The position numbers and the translations under genes were made by a program. The notes below the pieces were generated by a model. It made no database searches, had not been told where the DNA came from, and worked only from the letters and a program-made list of their open reading frames with translations. A stretch of 64,000 bases of DNA. Source: Aphanomyces cochlioides. Lineage: Eukaryota > Oomycota > Saprolegniomycetes > Saprolegniales > Verrucalvaceae. The stretch lies in assembly GCA_019828595.1 (NCBI GenBank), contig JAHQRK010000022.1:992001-1056000 (forward strand). Direction: 5' to 3'. Below, one piece after another: positions 33,469 to 44,686 of the stretch (positions within the stretch are counted from its first letter, which is position 1; the number at the start of each line of letters is the position of its first letter).

Positions 33469-34197
33469 GAGCATCTCCACTCCTGGTTTGTATTGTAACG
33501 TAAATAAAAACTTGGACTCAAGTTTTTATAAATCTTATAAACGTAAATAAAAACTTGGACTCAAGTTTTTATTGTAAACTTGGACTCAAGTTTTTATTTA
33601 CGTTACAATACAAACCAGGAGTGGAGATGCTCTGATTGGCTAGTCATGCTTACAAACCAAGTGCCATTGATTTTTATGCACTCGCATCGATTGCTAACAC
33701 AGCTGACAGCGACTCTGAGGAAGAAGTTGCCTTGCTTCTTGAGGAATACTCGACATTTTGTCATACTATGTGAGCAACCGAACATGTAAAGGCTAGTCTG
33801 GTCGCGAGCAGGACGCTTGAAGTCTCATCCGGGACTATTTCAGTGAGGCACCAGTTTGTGGAGGGCACACTCTATAAGGTTAATTGTAATCATCTCTCTA
33901 TGACTAGAGAACGACGTCGTGTTGCCACTTCGCGTGAACACTGCTCCAAAACGTCGCTTGCTTCATTGTCCTACCAACACCGAGTCTTCAGACCAACATT
34001 TGGAAGTGAACAGCCAATCACATTATTCTTCGACCAACATTCCCATGTTTGTAAGCTGGCCAGCCAATTTTTATTTTGTCAATTTTACAAACAAAAATGT
34101 CTCAGATGTGTAAATTTTACAAATTTTGTAAAATTTGGGTTGATTTTTCCTGACTTTCGTTTGTTTTTACCGTTACAAACCAGGAGTGAAGATGCTC
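33469..34197. mobile_element. Harbinger-type MITE with internal foldback
   Basis: Left end GAGCATCTCCACTCCTGG and right end its complement with one change, both flanked by TAA, the PIF/Harbinger target site. The first 164 bp (33469-33632) are themselves a foldback with perfect arms longer than 45 bp and three copies of a short AACTTGGACTCAAGTT palindrome, flanked by TAA and TGA. The termini resemble those at 43172 and 48402. No transposase; an internal frame (33843-34262) runs across the right end and looks non-coding. Confidence 0.75.
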
Positions 34198-34782
34198 TAA
34201 GATGCGATGAGAGGCCGACGAATCATCAATCAACAAGTCTAAACAGTACAACAACAGTATAACATTCTCGCACGATTGACGTAGAGAAGAATCTAGAGCA
34301 GAGCAAGTCCATCAAACGGAAGACTGCTTTCGCAAAACACATTTTCAAGCAATGCGCCTCTCGAAATAATTTCAAGTCAAGGTCAAGCTCCCGTTGCGAT
34401 GCAATTGGGGGGGCACTCTTTCGTCGAACCCTGGGATTCTTTGTGACTCAAGTTGTAAATTCGTGCTTGAGGGTCTTCAATACACTATAAAGACCAGAGG
34501 GAATAGGTGACGCAGTTTCAAATTATTGAGGCAATCTTAAAAGATAGTACTGGTTGTAGCTATTCCAACATAATTTTGCTATTCCCCCAAGCCAAAATAA
34601 TTATTGCATTGTTACTGCTCTCTTTCGGCCAGATTTCAACCGCGCTTTAACTACAGAATTGAATGTCGAAGTCAAAGTCCAGGGAGATCAGCAGTGTTGT
34701 TTATGTGATCTATCCCAAACCTCCAACCACGTTCCTGATGTGGTTCAAGCATTCGACTCAACATAACACTTGCTGTTCAATA
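34198..34782. other. spacer between two elements
   Basis: No gene seen. Confidence 0.4.
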
Positions 34783-36775
34783 CTACCTCCATTCCGAAAT
34801 GATTGTCCCAGTTCGCAAGAGATGAACTTCAGAAATGATTGAGACAAAATTTGATTGGCTAAAAAAATATATAGGCCAATGGCAACACTTGAAACATTAT
34901 ATATTTACAATTTATTGGCAAATTAAATCAGTCAGATAATTATTCACTGTCAGTTTCGACAATTTCCAAGTTGTCAAGCAAGCACGATGGATCGTTGGTG
35001 CATTCCCATTCTTCATCGTCAGCATCTTCTGTCAACTCAAAATCATCACGCAGTTGTAGACATTGGTCAAGCTGCTCGCTCAAGGCCGCCACTTCAAGCT
35101 CAAGCGCTATTTCGACACTCATAGCCTCCAAGAGGTCTTCAAACTCCTCTGTCGTGGCAAGCGCACAAACTCGATCAAACTCCTCTTTTGGGCAAGCTGG
35201 GCTTTCCGTCAAACGGCCCTTCACGAGCAATGTATTCTTTCCAGTGTGAGGCAGCTTGTAGTCAATGCGCCCATCACACTTGACAATTTCAATCAATACA
35301 GATAGGAGCGTTCGAAAATTCGACTCCAATTTCTCCATACTCACGTCCTCCCAAGCTCGGTACGTTTCGGCAACCAACTGGTCAATATTTCGGCAGTGGA
35401 CTCTTTGTTGGATGGACTGGATCGCGCGGAATAACCAAGATCCAACACATTGCAGTCGGGGGAGTTCGGCGGTTGGCATACAAGGGAAATCAACCAGGGG
35501 GACTTGCAACCAGCTTCTAAAACTTCGACATCATCGCTGCTCACATGTGGCTTTGCATTATCTTGTTGAATGTAGATAGTTTTTGATTCACACGCTGGCC
35601 ACTTTGCTTTGATAGCTGGGATCACATGATTGACAAGCATTTGGCGGTAAATTTCACGGGTCACATTCACGGGCTTGGTTATCATAGTTCCCTTTTCACG
35701 ACGCTTGCTGCTTCTCTGAGCAGCGACAGTCTCAGTAAATGACCAAGTTCCGATTTTACCGTCAAACCATTCGTTCTTTGAATAATCCAAACGTGGTCGA
35801 GCTACGGCCGACAAAAACATCACTTTCTCAATGAATCTTTTCGACTTGGCCGATCGATGGGGTGGCTTTTCGCCTGGTAGGAGGTATATTACCTTCTTCT
35901 GTTGAGTCATATAGAACCATTTTTCGTCTATATGAACGTATTGCATCATGTCGTTGATAGACAGATTGGCTGAGATGAAACTCATTGCCCATTTCAGACG
36001 CGTGGCTTTGTTTGCATCGGTCAATGATGGTTTAATGGCATTCGTATGGCGTCGCATTATACCACGCTTGTGGTATGCATGCAGTGTTGTCAATGGCATG
36101 TTTAGAGCAGCAGCTATTGCGCTTAAGCTTGTTCGTTGTAAAGGGGGTATCTCCCGAATTCGGGACGCAAGATCGCTATATTTTTGTTTTCTACCTAGTG
36201 GTATTGAGAATATAGATATATGTTAGTTGTGTTGTGCACCTGAATTCCCAGCTATGCGAGAACTGACGTCACAACATATAATTTTGTTGTTTGGGTCGAA
36301 TCCACCGAGCTTCCAAATGCGGTAAACGGTCTTGGTACTACAAGAACATTTTGCAGCCACGGCTGCGATAGCTCCTTTTGGAAACTTCCCATCTGGCCTC
36401 ACATGAAGAAGGCAAAGCTGCAGTACATTCTGCCTTTCCTCGTTCGTGAGGTTCGGCTTCGTTTTCGCGGATGGCACGGAGCTTGAGTTCGTCGACAGCA
36501 TTTTGATTATGGAGTGACATGTTGAATTAGCACAAAATTTTCTTAACTGAGTACATTTGGTTTGGGTGAAATGTCCAGCTTGTATGAATTATTGTAATGA
36601 ATGTGTGCATGCAATTTGTGGAATCGAATGCTGACATGGAAGAGTCGTAACTATTTTAGGAAATTATGCAGGCATTCCTCTACTCATCGGTACCCTTTCT
36701 GACTCCTTTGGTGGAATGCTTCATCCAATACATCACAATGATTGATTTGGGACAATCATTTCGGAAGGGAGGTAG
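34783..36775. mobile_element. mariner element
   Basis: 1993 bp. The termini CTACCTCCATTCCGAAATGA and the complement of CTACCTCCCTTCCGAAATGA form inverted repeats of about 28 bp with one mismatch, flanked by TA on both sides. It carries one minus-strand transposase gene. Confidence 0.92.
34940..36501 (-). pseudogene. mariner (DD34D) transposase, one frame shift
   Basis: Exon 1 36501-36240, intron 36239-36195 (45 nt, GT..AG), exon 2 from 36194. The N-terminus has an HTH (KGAIAAVAAKCSCSTKTVYRIW). The catalytic residues are in HIDEKWFYM, QQDNAKPH and PPNSPDCNVLDL; 34 residues separate the second and third Asp, the mariner DD34D spacing. Near 35430 a 1-nt loss shifts the frame after LDLG. The tail continues in another frame (LFRAIQSIQQRVHC ...) to 34940. 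Probably inactive, but otherwise complete. Confidence 0.87.
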
Positions 36776-37301
36776 TATATTGCAAAATATATTATTTAAA
36801 TTATTGTATTTTTCATTACTCCAATAGAATAATGTATTGAAAACAAAAATAAATATATTGGCAATACCACAATATATTGTTACCCGAAAGCCAAGACTGC
36901 ATTGTCAACCGACGCTCCTCCCTTGGAATACAACAAGATGCAACGAGTCTCGACAGCTAGAGGCGATGATTGTTGATACAAGCAATGCCGAGTGTCCTTC
37001 TCTCAGGAGGTTGAAGACGGACTCGCGTTGCGGCTTCCTCACATTCTCTTGTGCGATTTACCACGTCTGGACTCGAGGATCGCCCCACGAAAAACGCCAC
37101 ATTTGACGTGGTTAGCGAGACTGCCAACATCCAAGGCAGACTAGCCAAGCTTCGCGTCGTCGTCGCAACAGATTGCACAAGGCAGGCTCTCGATTGTCGA
37201 AGTTAGGCCTAGGAGCGAGCAACAAATGGAACAACACGACAGTGATCTCGACAACAGACACACTCAATTAGAATACCCAGACGCCTTTCAAACTGTGACC
37301 T
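36776..37301. other. spacer without supported gene
   Basis: No recognisable coding sequence. Confidence 0.4.
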
Positions 37302-37814
37302 TCATAACGTTAACAGCCATCCTGGAGCGTCAGGTTTTTCCTGTGAGATCTTTCGACTCCGCTGGGACTGGAGGAAGTGCATTTCGGTGTAGTGTTCAAA
37401 GCATGAATAGCGCGTATCGACGGAGCTGCCGGCGCTGAATCTTCCATTGTGTTGTATCGCCGCTTCGAGAGCTTCCGCCCATGTATTCATGTCCTCTTGA
37501 GAGAGCGCGGCCATGACAAATCGCCGGCCTGGCGTTCGAATTGCGATCCGCCATATCGTCGAGACGTCCTGAGGGCGTTTGAGGCAGTCTGTCGGCATGA
37601 TTTCAATGTCTTCGAAGGTGCTGTGGGTCAGATCCACGTAGCCTTTGAGTGCGCCCCCGCGGTTTGTGTAGTAGTAAAGTCCTTTCGTAGTCAAGATGGC
37701 GTAGCGAACCTTCCAATTATCACGGCCAAACCAGCCACGCTTCCTGCCCTGCTTATAAATGGAGCCCATGCGCAGGACTGAGCTTTCTGCGGCGCAAAGC
37801 GGCTTGGCGGTCAT
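37302..37814 (-). CDS. PH-domain protein, copy 5
   Basis: 170 residues. PH core: YKQGRKRGWFGRDNWKVRYAI (basic hairpin), ALKGYVDLTHSTFEDIEIM, STIWRIAIRTPGRRFVMAA, and MNTWAEALEAAI (closing helix with Trp). The tail is polar and ends QEKPDAPGWLLTL. ATG at 37814. It is the most distant of the five copies, 7.6 kb from copy 4, with an Hsp70 pseudogene, a MITE and a mariner between. Likely lipid- or protein-binding; the function of the family is unknown to me. Confidence 0.86.
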   Translation of the reverse strand: MTAKPLCAAESSVLRMGSIYKQGRKRGWFGRDNWKVRYAILTTKGLYYYTNRGGALKGYVDLTHSTFEDIEIMPTDCLKRPQDVSTIWRIAIRTPGRRFVMAALSQEDMNTWAEALEAAIQHNGRFSAGSSVDTRYSCFEHYTEMHFLQSQRSRKISQEKPDAPGWLLTL

Positions 37815-38981
37815 GTGGCAACTTGAATAATGGCCACCAGGTGGCAGGTCGAATGGTGAGATATACCCAGTCTCCGCAGTGACATGTCACAATGTGTGTG
37901 CTCCGTGCCGTACTTCAAAGTCAGTCAAAGTCCATCACAATTCACTGTAGGAAAGCTTAGGATGCGTCGACTTGATGAGGCTTTGAGTAGATCTTATGGG
38001 CATGGCCAAGCATGTAGACGGTGGCGGTGGGGGGGCGAGGGGGAGTTGGGGGAATTTGGGGGGATTTGGGGGGTGACAGCGTAGTGACGACGAAATTTTC
38101 CTCGGAGGCAGAGAATGCAAAACAGAAGAAACCAGAGCAAGTTTCTGCCACTGGACATTGGAGTATCTCGTGCTGCCATTCGTTCTGTGGCTAAAATTAA
38201 CTCGATGCGACCGACTATCCCCACGAGAAGTACTGTAGACTGCCTCAAACCAGCGTCCAAATCCACGCAGGTACTCAAGTTTTTAAGTATTTGAAGCGAT
38301 TCCTGCAGCTGATTTAGGGCGAGCGAGTCAAGGGAATGAGGAAGCAATGGCATGGAGCCGACATTCTGCTTGCGTTTCTTATTGACTGGCTGCAGACAAC
38401 GGTGTGGGTGCGCTGTTAAATCTTCGTCTTGGCGTTGGCAGGTTGATAGTTTGGATGATTTTCGAAGTATCATGACGTCAGCGTGGATCTGCAGCCAGAG
38501 CCGCCGCTTTGAACAGACTTTGCAAGCTTTTCTGTGGGCGAACGTCGTTCCACAGCACGTTTGGCATGCAGAGGCAGGTCACGCTGCTCGGCTGATAGGA
38601 ATAAGATGCCATTATTTGACGTCGACGACAAAATTCAGAGTCCACAAAGACGTGGTGGAATTCGGTAGTTTGGCTCCATACAAGTGATAGAGCTTTGATG
38701 CAATACAGTACGAGGAGCGGCATGGATTGGCGCTTTGGATTGGGATGAAGATATTTGTAATTGTGATGCTCAAGGAATTGCCAACAACCCAAAGCTGAAT
38801 TCGTTGAGGTAGACATTCAGCCGTCTCACCAGAGTGACAGGGGGATTTTGCACTTACAGACTTCCTTCAAAATAGTGATAACATCCAAAACTAATATTTC
38901 TGAAAATTTATATTTTTTGGACAAAAATAAATATATACGTTTTAAGAGTTTGAAGGCGATGGTTGTCATTCAGTGTCAGCC
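37815..38981. other. spacer with G-rich tract and anonymous minus-strand frames
   Basis: A G-run stretch lies at about 38025-38075. Minus-strand frames 38816-38478 and 38473-37994 could be pieces of a decayed gene: the first holds SVTCLCMPNVLWNDVRPQKS, the second ends in a proline-rich translation of the C-rich tract. No domain recognised. Confidence 0.3.
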
Positions 38982-39983
38982 ATGCAAGCTCAAGCGAAAC
39001 CGAGGCGACTGCGTCTTAGCAAGGAAGAAAAACAAGCCATTAGGCTCCATTAAAGAGCCAACGGCCACATGACGCAACACCGTTTAGCTAAATGGGCCAT
39101 GGAGACCTTTGGACTGCCATGTCCACCAGCCCAATCGACAATCGTAACGATTCTTAAGACTCCACCGCCAGCTGACCTTGCGCCAAATCGTCTGTCGTGC
39201 CACAAGGGTTTCTACCCTGAAGTTGAGGCCGAACTTATGGAGTGGATATCCAAAGCCGAAAGCTTCGAAGTTCCTGTCGTTACAGGAGAAATGCTGCGAT
39301 TCAAGGCTGACCAAATTCGTCGAGAATCCTGGCAAGTCGCACCCCAAGTGCATGTCAAGACCAACGACTGGCCAGCGCACAGTTCTCCAAAGGATGGTTG
39401 TACCGATTCCAACAGCGGCATGATTTGAAGATGCGGCATCTTCATGGAGAAGCCGCCTCTACAAATGGTGCTGTTGTTGAAGCTGGTCGACAGCCCTTGC
39501 AAGAAGTGACGATGAATTACTCCAAGGAGAACATATTAAACATGGATGAAACTGCCTATTTCAATTGCTCTGCTCCAAAGAAGACAATATCAACGCGAAG
39601 AATTCGTGGTCGCAAAGAAGTGAAAAAACGCATAACGGTGGCAATAACAAGCGATGCTGCTGGAACGAAAAGACCACCGCTTCTTTTTATTGGCCAAGCT
39701 CGACGCCCAAGGTGTTTTTCGCGGGAGACTTGCATCGACATGTCTTCAAGCTACGCGAACTCGAAGAAAGTATGGATGACCGGTGAAGTTTTTTCAGCTT
39801 GGATCAAGTCGTTGAATGAAGAAATGAAGCGACAAGGAAGATATGTACTCCTTCTGCTGGACAACGTATCGTCACATAGATGTGACCAAGCTCTGTCAAA
39901 TGTTTGCGTTGAATGCGTCCGCCAAACACCACAACCCACCAACAACCATTTGTCCTGCTTGCAATGCTCCACATTGCGTTAGG
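38982..39983 (+). pseudogene. pogo/Tigger transposase, 5' two-thirds, broken
   Basis: Starts MQAQAKPRRLRLSKEEKQ, with a TAA near 39051 in the HTH region. It continues in frame (HRLAKWAMETFGLPCPP, CENP-B-like HTH), shifts near 39370 (AQFSKGWLYRFQQRHDL), and then carries NMDETAYFNC (first Asp) and LLLLDNVSSHRC (second Asp). The third-Asp region is garbled; another frame reads PPNTTTHQQP. The C-terminus is missing. The fragment at 46483 could be the lost end. Confidence 0.78.
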
Positions 39984-40275
39984 ATCCGAGGGAAGTGTAA
40001 TGTTTGTTTTTACAATTGTTTGTTGAATTCCCGTGCCATTTTTGGGAACTGAAGTCAAATTTACGTCATGAATTTTAGTGTATTTTACTCCAAATCATCT
40101 CCTAGAAATCTCGCATCAACCGATAAATTGTGCGAATACAGTATTATCGATTCGGTACGAATTTCCCGGATCGGTTCAAAGAATCGAATCGATCGCAAAT
40201 CGATCCTATTGGTCAATTTCATTTGTTTTCTTCTTGCGATGCACGGAGCATTTCGAAACATCCGCCCACAAAGCT

Positions 40276-41264
40276 CCTTGCAACAAGATGGATTGCCCTG
40301 CCAGAAACACCAGATCTTCGCAAAACTCATCACAACAGTCTGAGGAAGAGGGAGGTGCACAATCAAGCATCCTCTATGAGCTTCTGCTTGAACCTTTGGT
40401 CAAAGATACGGTTGGGATGCGAACTCGTCTGCGGTGAGTTGGGAACATTTTTGTGTGGTGGCTCGTGCTGGAGTGAAGTCCAGACGAAGATCTTTGCTAA
40501 ATTCAAGTCGAAGTGCGTCGTTTTGGCCGAAAGAACAGACGACGGAAGCTGGACAATCGTCGATGGTGAGCTCAATGAGTCTCACTTTGAGCGCATTTTT
40601 AAAACATGGGACACACGTACGAAAAATAGAGAACGAGTCCAGAATGAACGAATGGCTTGTGTCAGTGCGCAATATCAGAGTTACACTTTCCATATACAAG
40701 AATGGCAGCGAGATCATGACAAAGAACCAGTTGGCTGAATTCACAGCTACGTGTATTGCGTCAAATAACCACGACAGATCTGGAGCGCCCAATGAGGCCA
40801 CCATACAAGAGTTTATTGTTAAGCTCCACAACAAATGGGACCAGACTTAGGAAGGAGAGCATTCCATTTGGCGCCTTTGGGAGAGTTGTATTGTGAAACC
40901 TCCTTTTGCTGCTTGGGAATCTCGTTTACAGCTACTCCCGCCGGCACATGTTTAAGCCCGACTTCGGTCAAAATCATCTGAACATCAAGTCAGAATTGCA
41001 AATTTTCAACGTACGATACGAACAGCAATGGACGTCGTGGATGGCTCTTTGATTGAGTTGGGGCACTTGAAAGGGGCAGTGGATATTGTCCTTGAAAGAG
41101 TCAAATTGTTTGAACAATCTCTCTTATCAAAGAGAGAAATTTTGGCAGCAATGGAAGTTGATATAGCGCCCGCAGTCGATGCTGACATTGGACCACTAGA
41201 GTTATCTAGTGAACATAATGCTGACGACGTTGACCACGATTTTTCTTTAGAGGATACGGAATAA
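40276..41264 (+). other. unidentified decaying gene or transposon accessory ORFs
   Basis: Several forward frames with protein-like composition follow each other: MDCPARNTRSSQNSSQ, an exon-like frame with KSKCVVLAERTDDGSW and KNRERVQNERMACV, a shifted continuation NQLAEFTATCIASNNHD, and MDVVDGSLIELGHLKG (41028-41264, acidic). A GTGAGT donor lies at 40434. It converges on the Tc1-like transposase. I recognise no domain; it may be a frame-shifted accessory gene. Confidence 0.35.
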
Positions 41265-41317
41265 GCTAATCAAATAAAGGTTGAAGTGACTCTCTTGCTT
41301 TGAGCTATCATTATGAT

Positions 41318-42406
41318 TTAATCATCATTACGCAGTCTGAAGCCTAAGTCATTAAGATCCATGTCGACCTTTCCAAGACAAATTTTTTCTTGATGGAGGC
41401 CTTTGCTTGGATCAAATCGCCCCGATGGGAGCCATCCGCAGTGGGTGAATACATTTCGCATGTCCATATTTTTGACTTTGTTCATGACGTCAATTACAAA
41501 GAAAATCAAGTGGTGCTCGCTTTGGCATTCAGCATAATTTCGTTGGAAGGCTCTTTTGAGATATCCAAAGAAAAACTCAATTGGATTGAAAAACGGACAA
41601 TACTCTGGAAGGAAAAGAACGACAATTCCAAGCTGCCGCAGATACATAACAATGTCGGGATGACAATGTATTTTAGCTCCGTCCATAATTCACACTGATA
41701 GGCGTCCGGGGTACATGGCAACATTGCCAGATCGAGCAAAAATGGAGCAATAACGTAGAAAAGTCGCTCTATCGAATGTACCATCAGTGTGGTAATAATC
41801 CAGAATGCCACTGGCACCAATAAAGCATAAAAGTGATACGCGCGGTTTTCGTGTGAATTCACCGCGATAAACAATCTTCTCGCCCTTCATGGAAAACCCT
41901 CTTTTTCTCAGCATTCCTCGATTATCGAAGCTGACTTCATCGAGAAACACTATGTTTTGTTGACTCCACCATATCATATCGGTTTCATTCACAAATCGGC
42001 AAATGTCGGCTTGGTTGATTTGAATAGCTCGCCGCTCCAAAACTTTCCATGTCATGCCATACTCATGGATTATTGTCCAAATGTGTGAAATGCTGATTGA
42101 CTTGCGGAACGATCGAGCAAAGGAGAACTTAGCTTCGTCGAGAAACGACAGTGGATGAGATTGATAGTACGAAATAATCCAGTCCTTTTCCAGCTGGGTG
42201 AACAATCTTGATGGCACAGACTTCTTTCTCATGTAAGTTCCTGTTTCGTTGTAGCGTTGGACCCAGTTGCGTATGGTTCGTTCGTCTTTCCCATATATGG
42301 TTGCTAGATCGCTCTTCTTGATTCCCAGAAAGAAATGTCCGTACAAGCAGTGCATGACAGTGTTAGTGGTTGCGTGACGAGCGATTGCCGACTCGATTTC
42401 GCTCAT
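41318..42406 (-). pseudogene. Tc1/IS630-type (DD34E) transposase with one nonsense codon
   Basis: 363-codon frame from the ATG at 42406, interrupted only by TGA at 41687-41689, where GRLSV.IMDGAK suggests a former Trp. N-terminal HTH (IKKSDLATIYGKDERTIRNW), then NIVFLDEVSFDNRGM (first Asp), IMDGAKIHCHP (second Asp) and NPIEFFFGYLK (Glu); 34 residues lie between second and third. Otherwise intact, so loss looks recent. Terminal repeats were not found. Confidence 0.83.
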
Positions 42407-43171
42407 GAAGGAGTATGTGAGAATCAAAGGCTTCGAAATCCCACCAATCAACGGCTGTGCGTCATTTGTGAACTATTTAACCAATCACTCCAGAACAGAA
42501 AATTTCAAGAAAATCGACAATACATTCTGTTCTTTTGGATAATTTATACGTACATTACGTTATTGGCATACTTGACTGTTCTCATATTTGCATCCTTTTC
42601 GTGTGCTGTGTCAAATTCTTCGTAATTCGGGTTCAATACAAAATACCCATATTACCCATTTAATTTACTTCGAAATTCGTGCGCATACAAATTTCAAGAA
42701 ATGGGTACAGCAACAGCAACAACAGCAACAACTAGGGTTTTAAAATTATACGTATAGTGCGATTTTAGTATACAAATTATACAAATACAATACGTTTATT
42801 ATACATGTACTACTCTGGTCCGCATTATGAGCAACATTTGGATTACACAGTATTTGACACATTTGTTTTTTGTATACTTCATTTGTGACACTGGGCACTA
42901 TTTAGTGCCAACGTAGTTGATGAGAGCAAGATTGTCGTCAATAGCTGGTTGTTGGAGCTGTTAAGAGGTCTATTTAGCTTCACATAGACGGTATACAACC
43001 CGTAGATCTGACAGGGTTCCTGTCTGATGATTAAATAGAGCTTGAGAAACTCAAACCTTACCATTTAACAGCGTTTGTGCTGTGATGAACGTATTGTGTT
43101 TCAGAGCGGCAATTCTAGCTTGACCACAATGTAGTACAAAGTGTGCTTTACTTAATTACTCTCTCTCATAA
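42407..43171. other. AT-rich spacer with CAGCAA microsatellite
   Basis: An (A/C)AACAGC-type microsatellite at about 42706-42737, then AT-rich sequence containing TTATACGTATAGTG, also present (inverted) near 46420. No gene. Confidence 0.5.
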
Positions 43172-43350
43172 GAGCATCCCCACCGGCTGCTCTAAACGCT
43201 ATTCTTTATTGATTGGACGAATATTTTAACGTTTTTTGTGTCCACACCGGGGAACTGTAAATTTAAGCGTTTGCGCCAGACAGTGCTGTAAAGCTAAATT
43301 TACCGCCAGATCTGTCAAGTTTTATATCGGCTAGCGTCTCTGCGTCAACT

Positions 43351-44675
43351 ATGGACAAGTTTTTGGACAACCTTGCTGACGAAGACTCCTTCGGTTTGTT
43401 GGCAGACCATTTCGAAGTCGACACACTCGATAAAGCTCTTGCAACCTTCCTCCAATCAAAACAAATGAGAAGGCAGAGAGGGATACGTGGTGGGTCTAGA
43501 CCGGGCAAAAGACCAAACACAGAGCGGCAGCGAACTTTCTACGGCCATCTACTCCATCAAGACTACTGGGGAGCCTCGCCAGTTTACAGTGCCGACCAAT
43601 TCAGGGACAATTTCAAACTGCCCCTCGGTCTGTTTGATCGAATCGTACAGGATGATCGTCAAATGATGATATATCATCATTTGACGACTACTTCTGCCAA
43701 AAGAAGGATGCCACTGGACGACTTGGCGCAACTTCCCATCAAAAGTGCTGTGCAGCCATGAGAATGTTAACGTCGGGTGTATCTGCGCAAGAATTGGTTG
43801 ACAAATATCGACTTGGCGCATCAACTATTCTGAAGTCGCTCAAACGCTTTTGCTATGCGCTATCTCATGTTTATGGTGATTCCGCTTTACGTACACCGAA
43901 TGAGTCAGACATGAATCGCCTCCTTGATGAGGGACTATCGCATGGTTTTCCTGGGTGCATCGGGTCGATCGATTGTATGCATTGGCAATGGAAAAATTGC
44001 CCAAGCGCTTGGAAGGGAATGTTCCAGGGCAAGTCAGGAGTCGCAACAGTTGTATTGGAGGCAATAGCAGATCACCGTGGGCGCTTCTGGCACTTTAACT
44101 TTGGAACACCAGGTGCACTGAACGATATTAATGTGCTAGACCGATCTCCCCTTTTTTTCAACGCTGTTAACGGTCAGAGTCCCCGTGTGATATGGTCAAT
44201 AAATGGCCATGACTATGAATATCCCTACTGGCTTGCCGACGGGATCTACCCTGACTATGCTTGCTTTCTTAAAACATTTCCTCGGCCTGGAACGCGAATG
44301 CAAAAACTCTTTGCTTCGAAACAAGAAGCAAAACGCAAGGACATCGAACGCGCTTTTGGAGTTCTCCAAGCTAGATTTCATGTCCTGACAACGGGGTGTC
44401 GTCTGTGGGATCGCGACGCTATGAGAACTGTCATCAAGGCGTGTGTCATATTGCACAATCTCATTATCGACTTCGAGCGAGAAATGGGTTTGTCGTCCAC
44501 CTACATCAGCGCGGATGTTTATACCCCTCAGCACCCCTTCATACTGTCACCTGGCTATCCTGACCGACCAAAGATGATTCGGGGTATGAAAGACCAGGTA
44601 GTGCATGATCGCTTGCAGCAAGATCTGATGCAACACTTGTGGACAATGCGATCTCTAGAGACAGAAGACTCATAG
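43351..44675 (+). pseudogene. PIF/Harbinger transposase, frame-shifted
   Basis: Frame 1 covers the N-terminal helical region (SPVYSADQFRDNFKL, LFDRIVQ). The continuation DDYFCQKKDATGRLGA and AAMRMLTSGVSAQ lies in the next frame back and runs to 44675. Catalytic triad: GSIDCMHW, LNDINVLDRS, KDIERAFGVLQARF. The shift coincides with a 28-bp perfect palindrome (about 43658-43685) whose right half pushes in extra bases between DRIVQD and DDYF. Compare the sibling at 48590 (FERIMTNIVGIDDYF). Everything downstream looks intact. Confidence 0.88.
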
Positions 44676-44686
44676 TTCTATTGCAA

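Noticed and set aside
43656..43740. Programmed -1 frameshift in the Harbinger transposase
   Set aside because: No slippery heptamer was seen, and the site coincides with an inserted palindrome; mutation is simpler.
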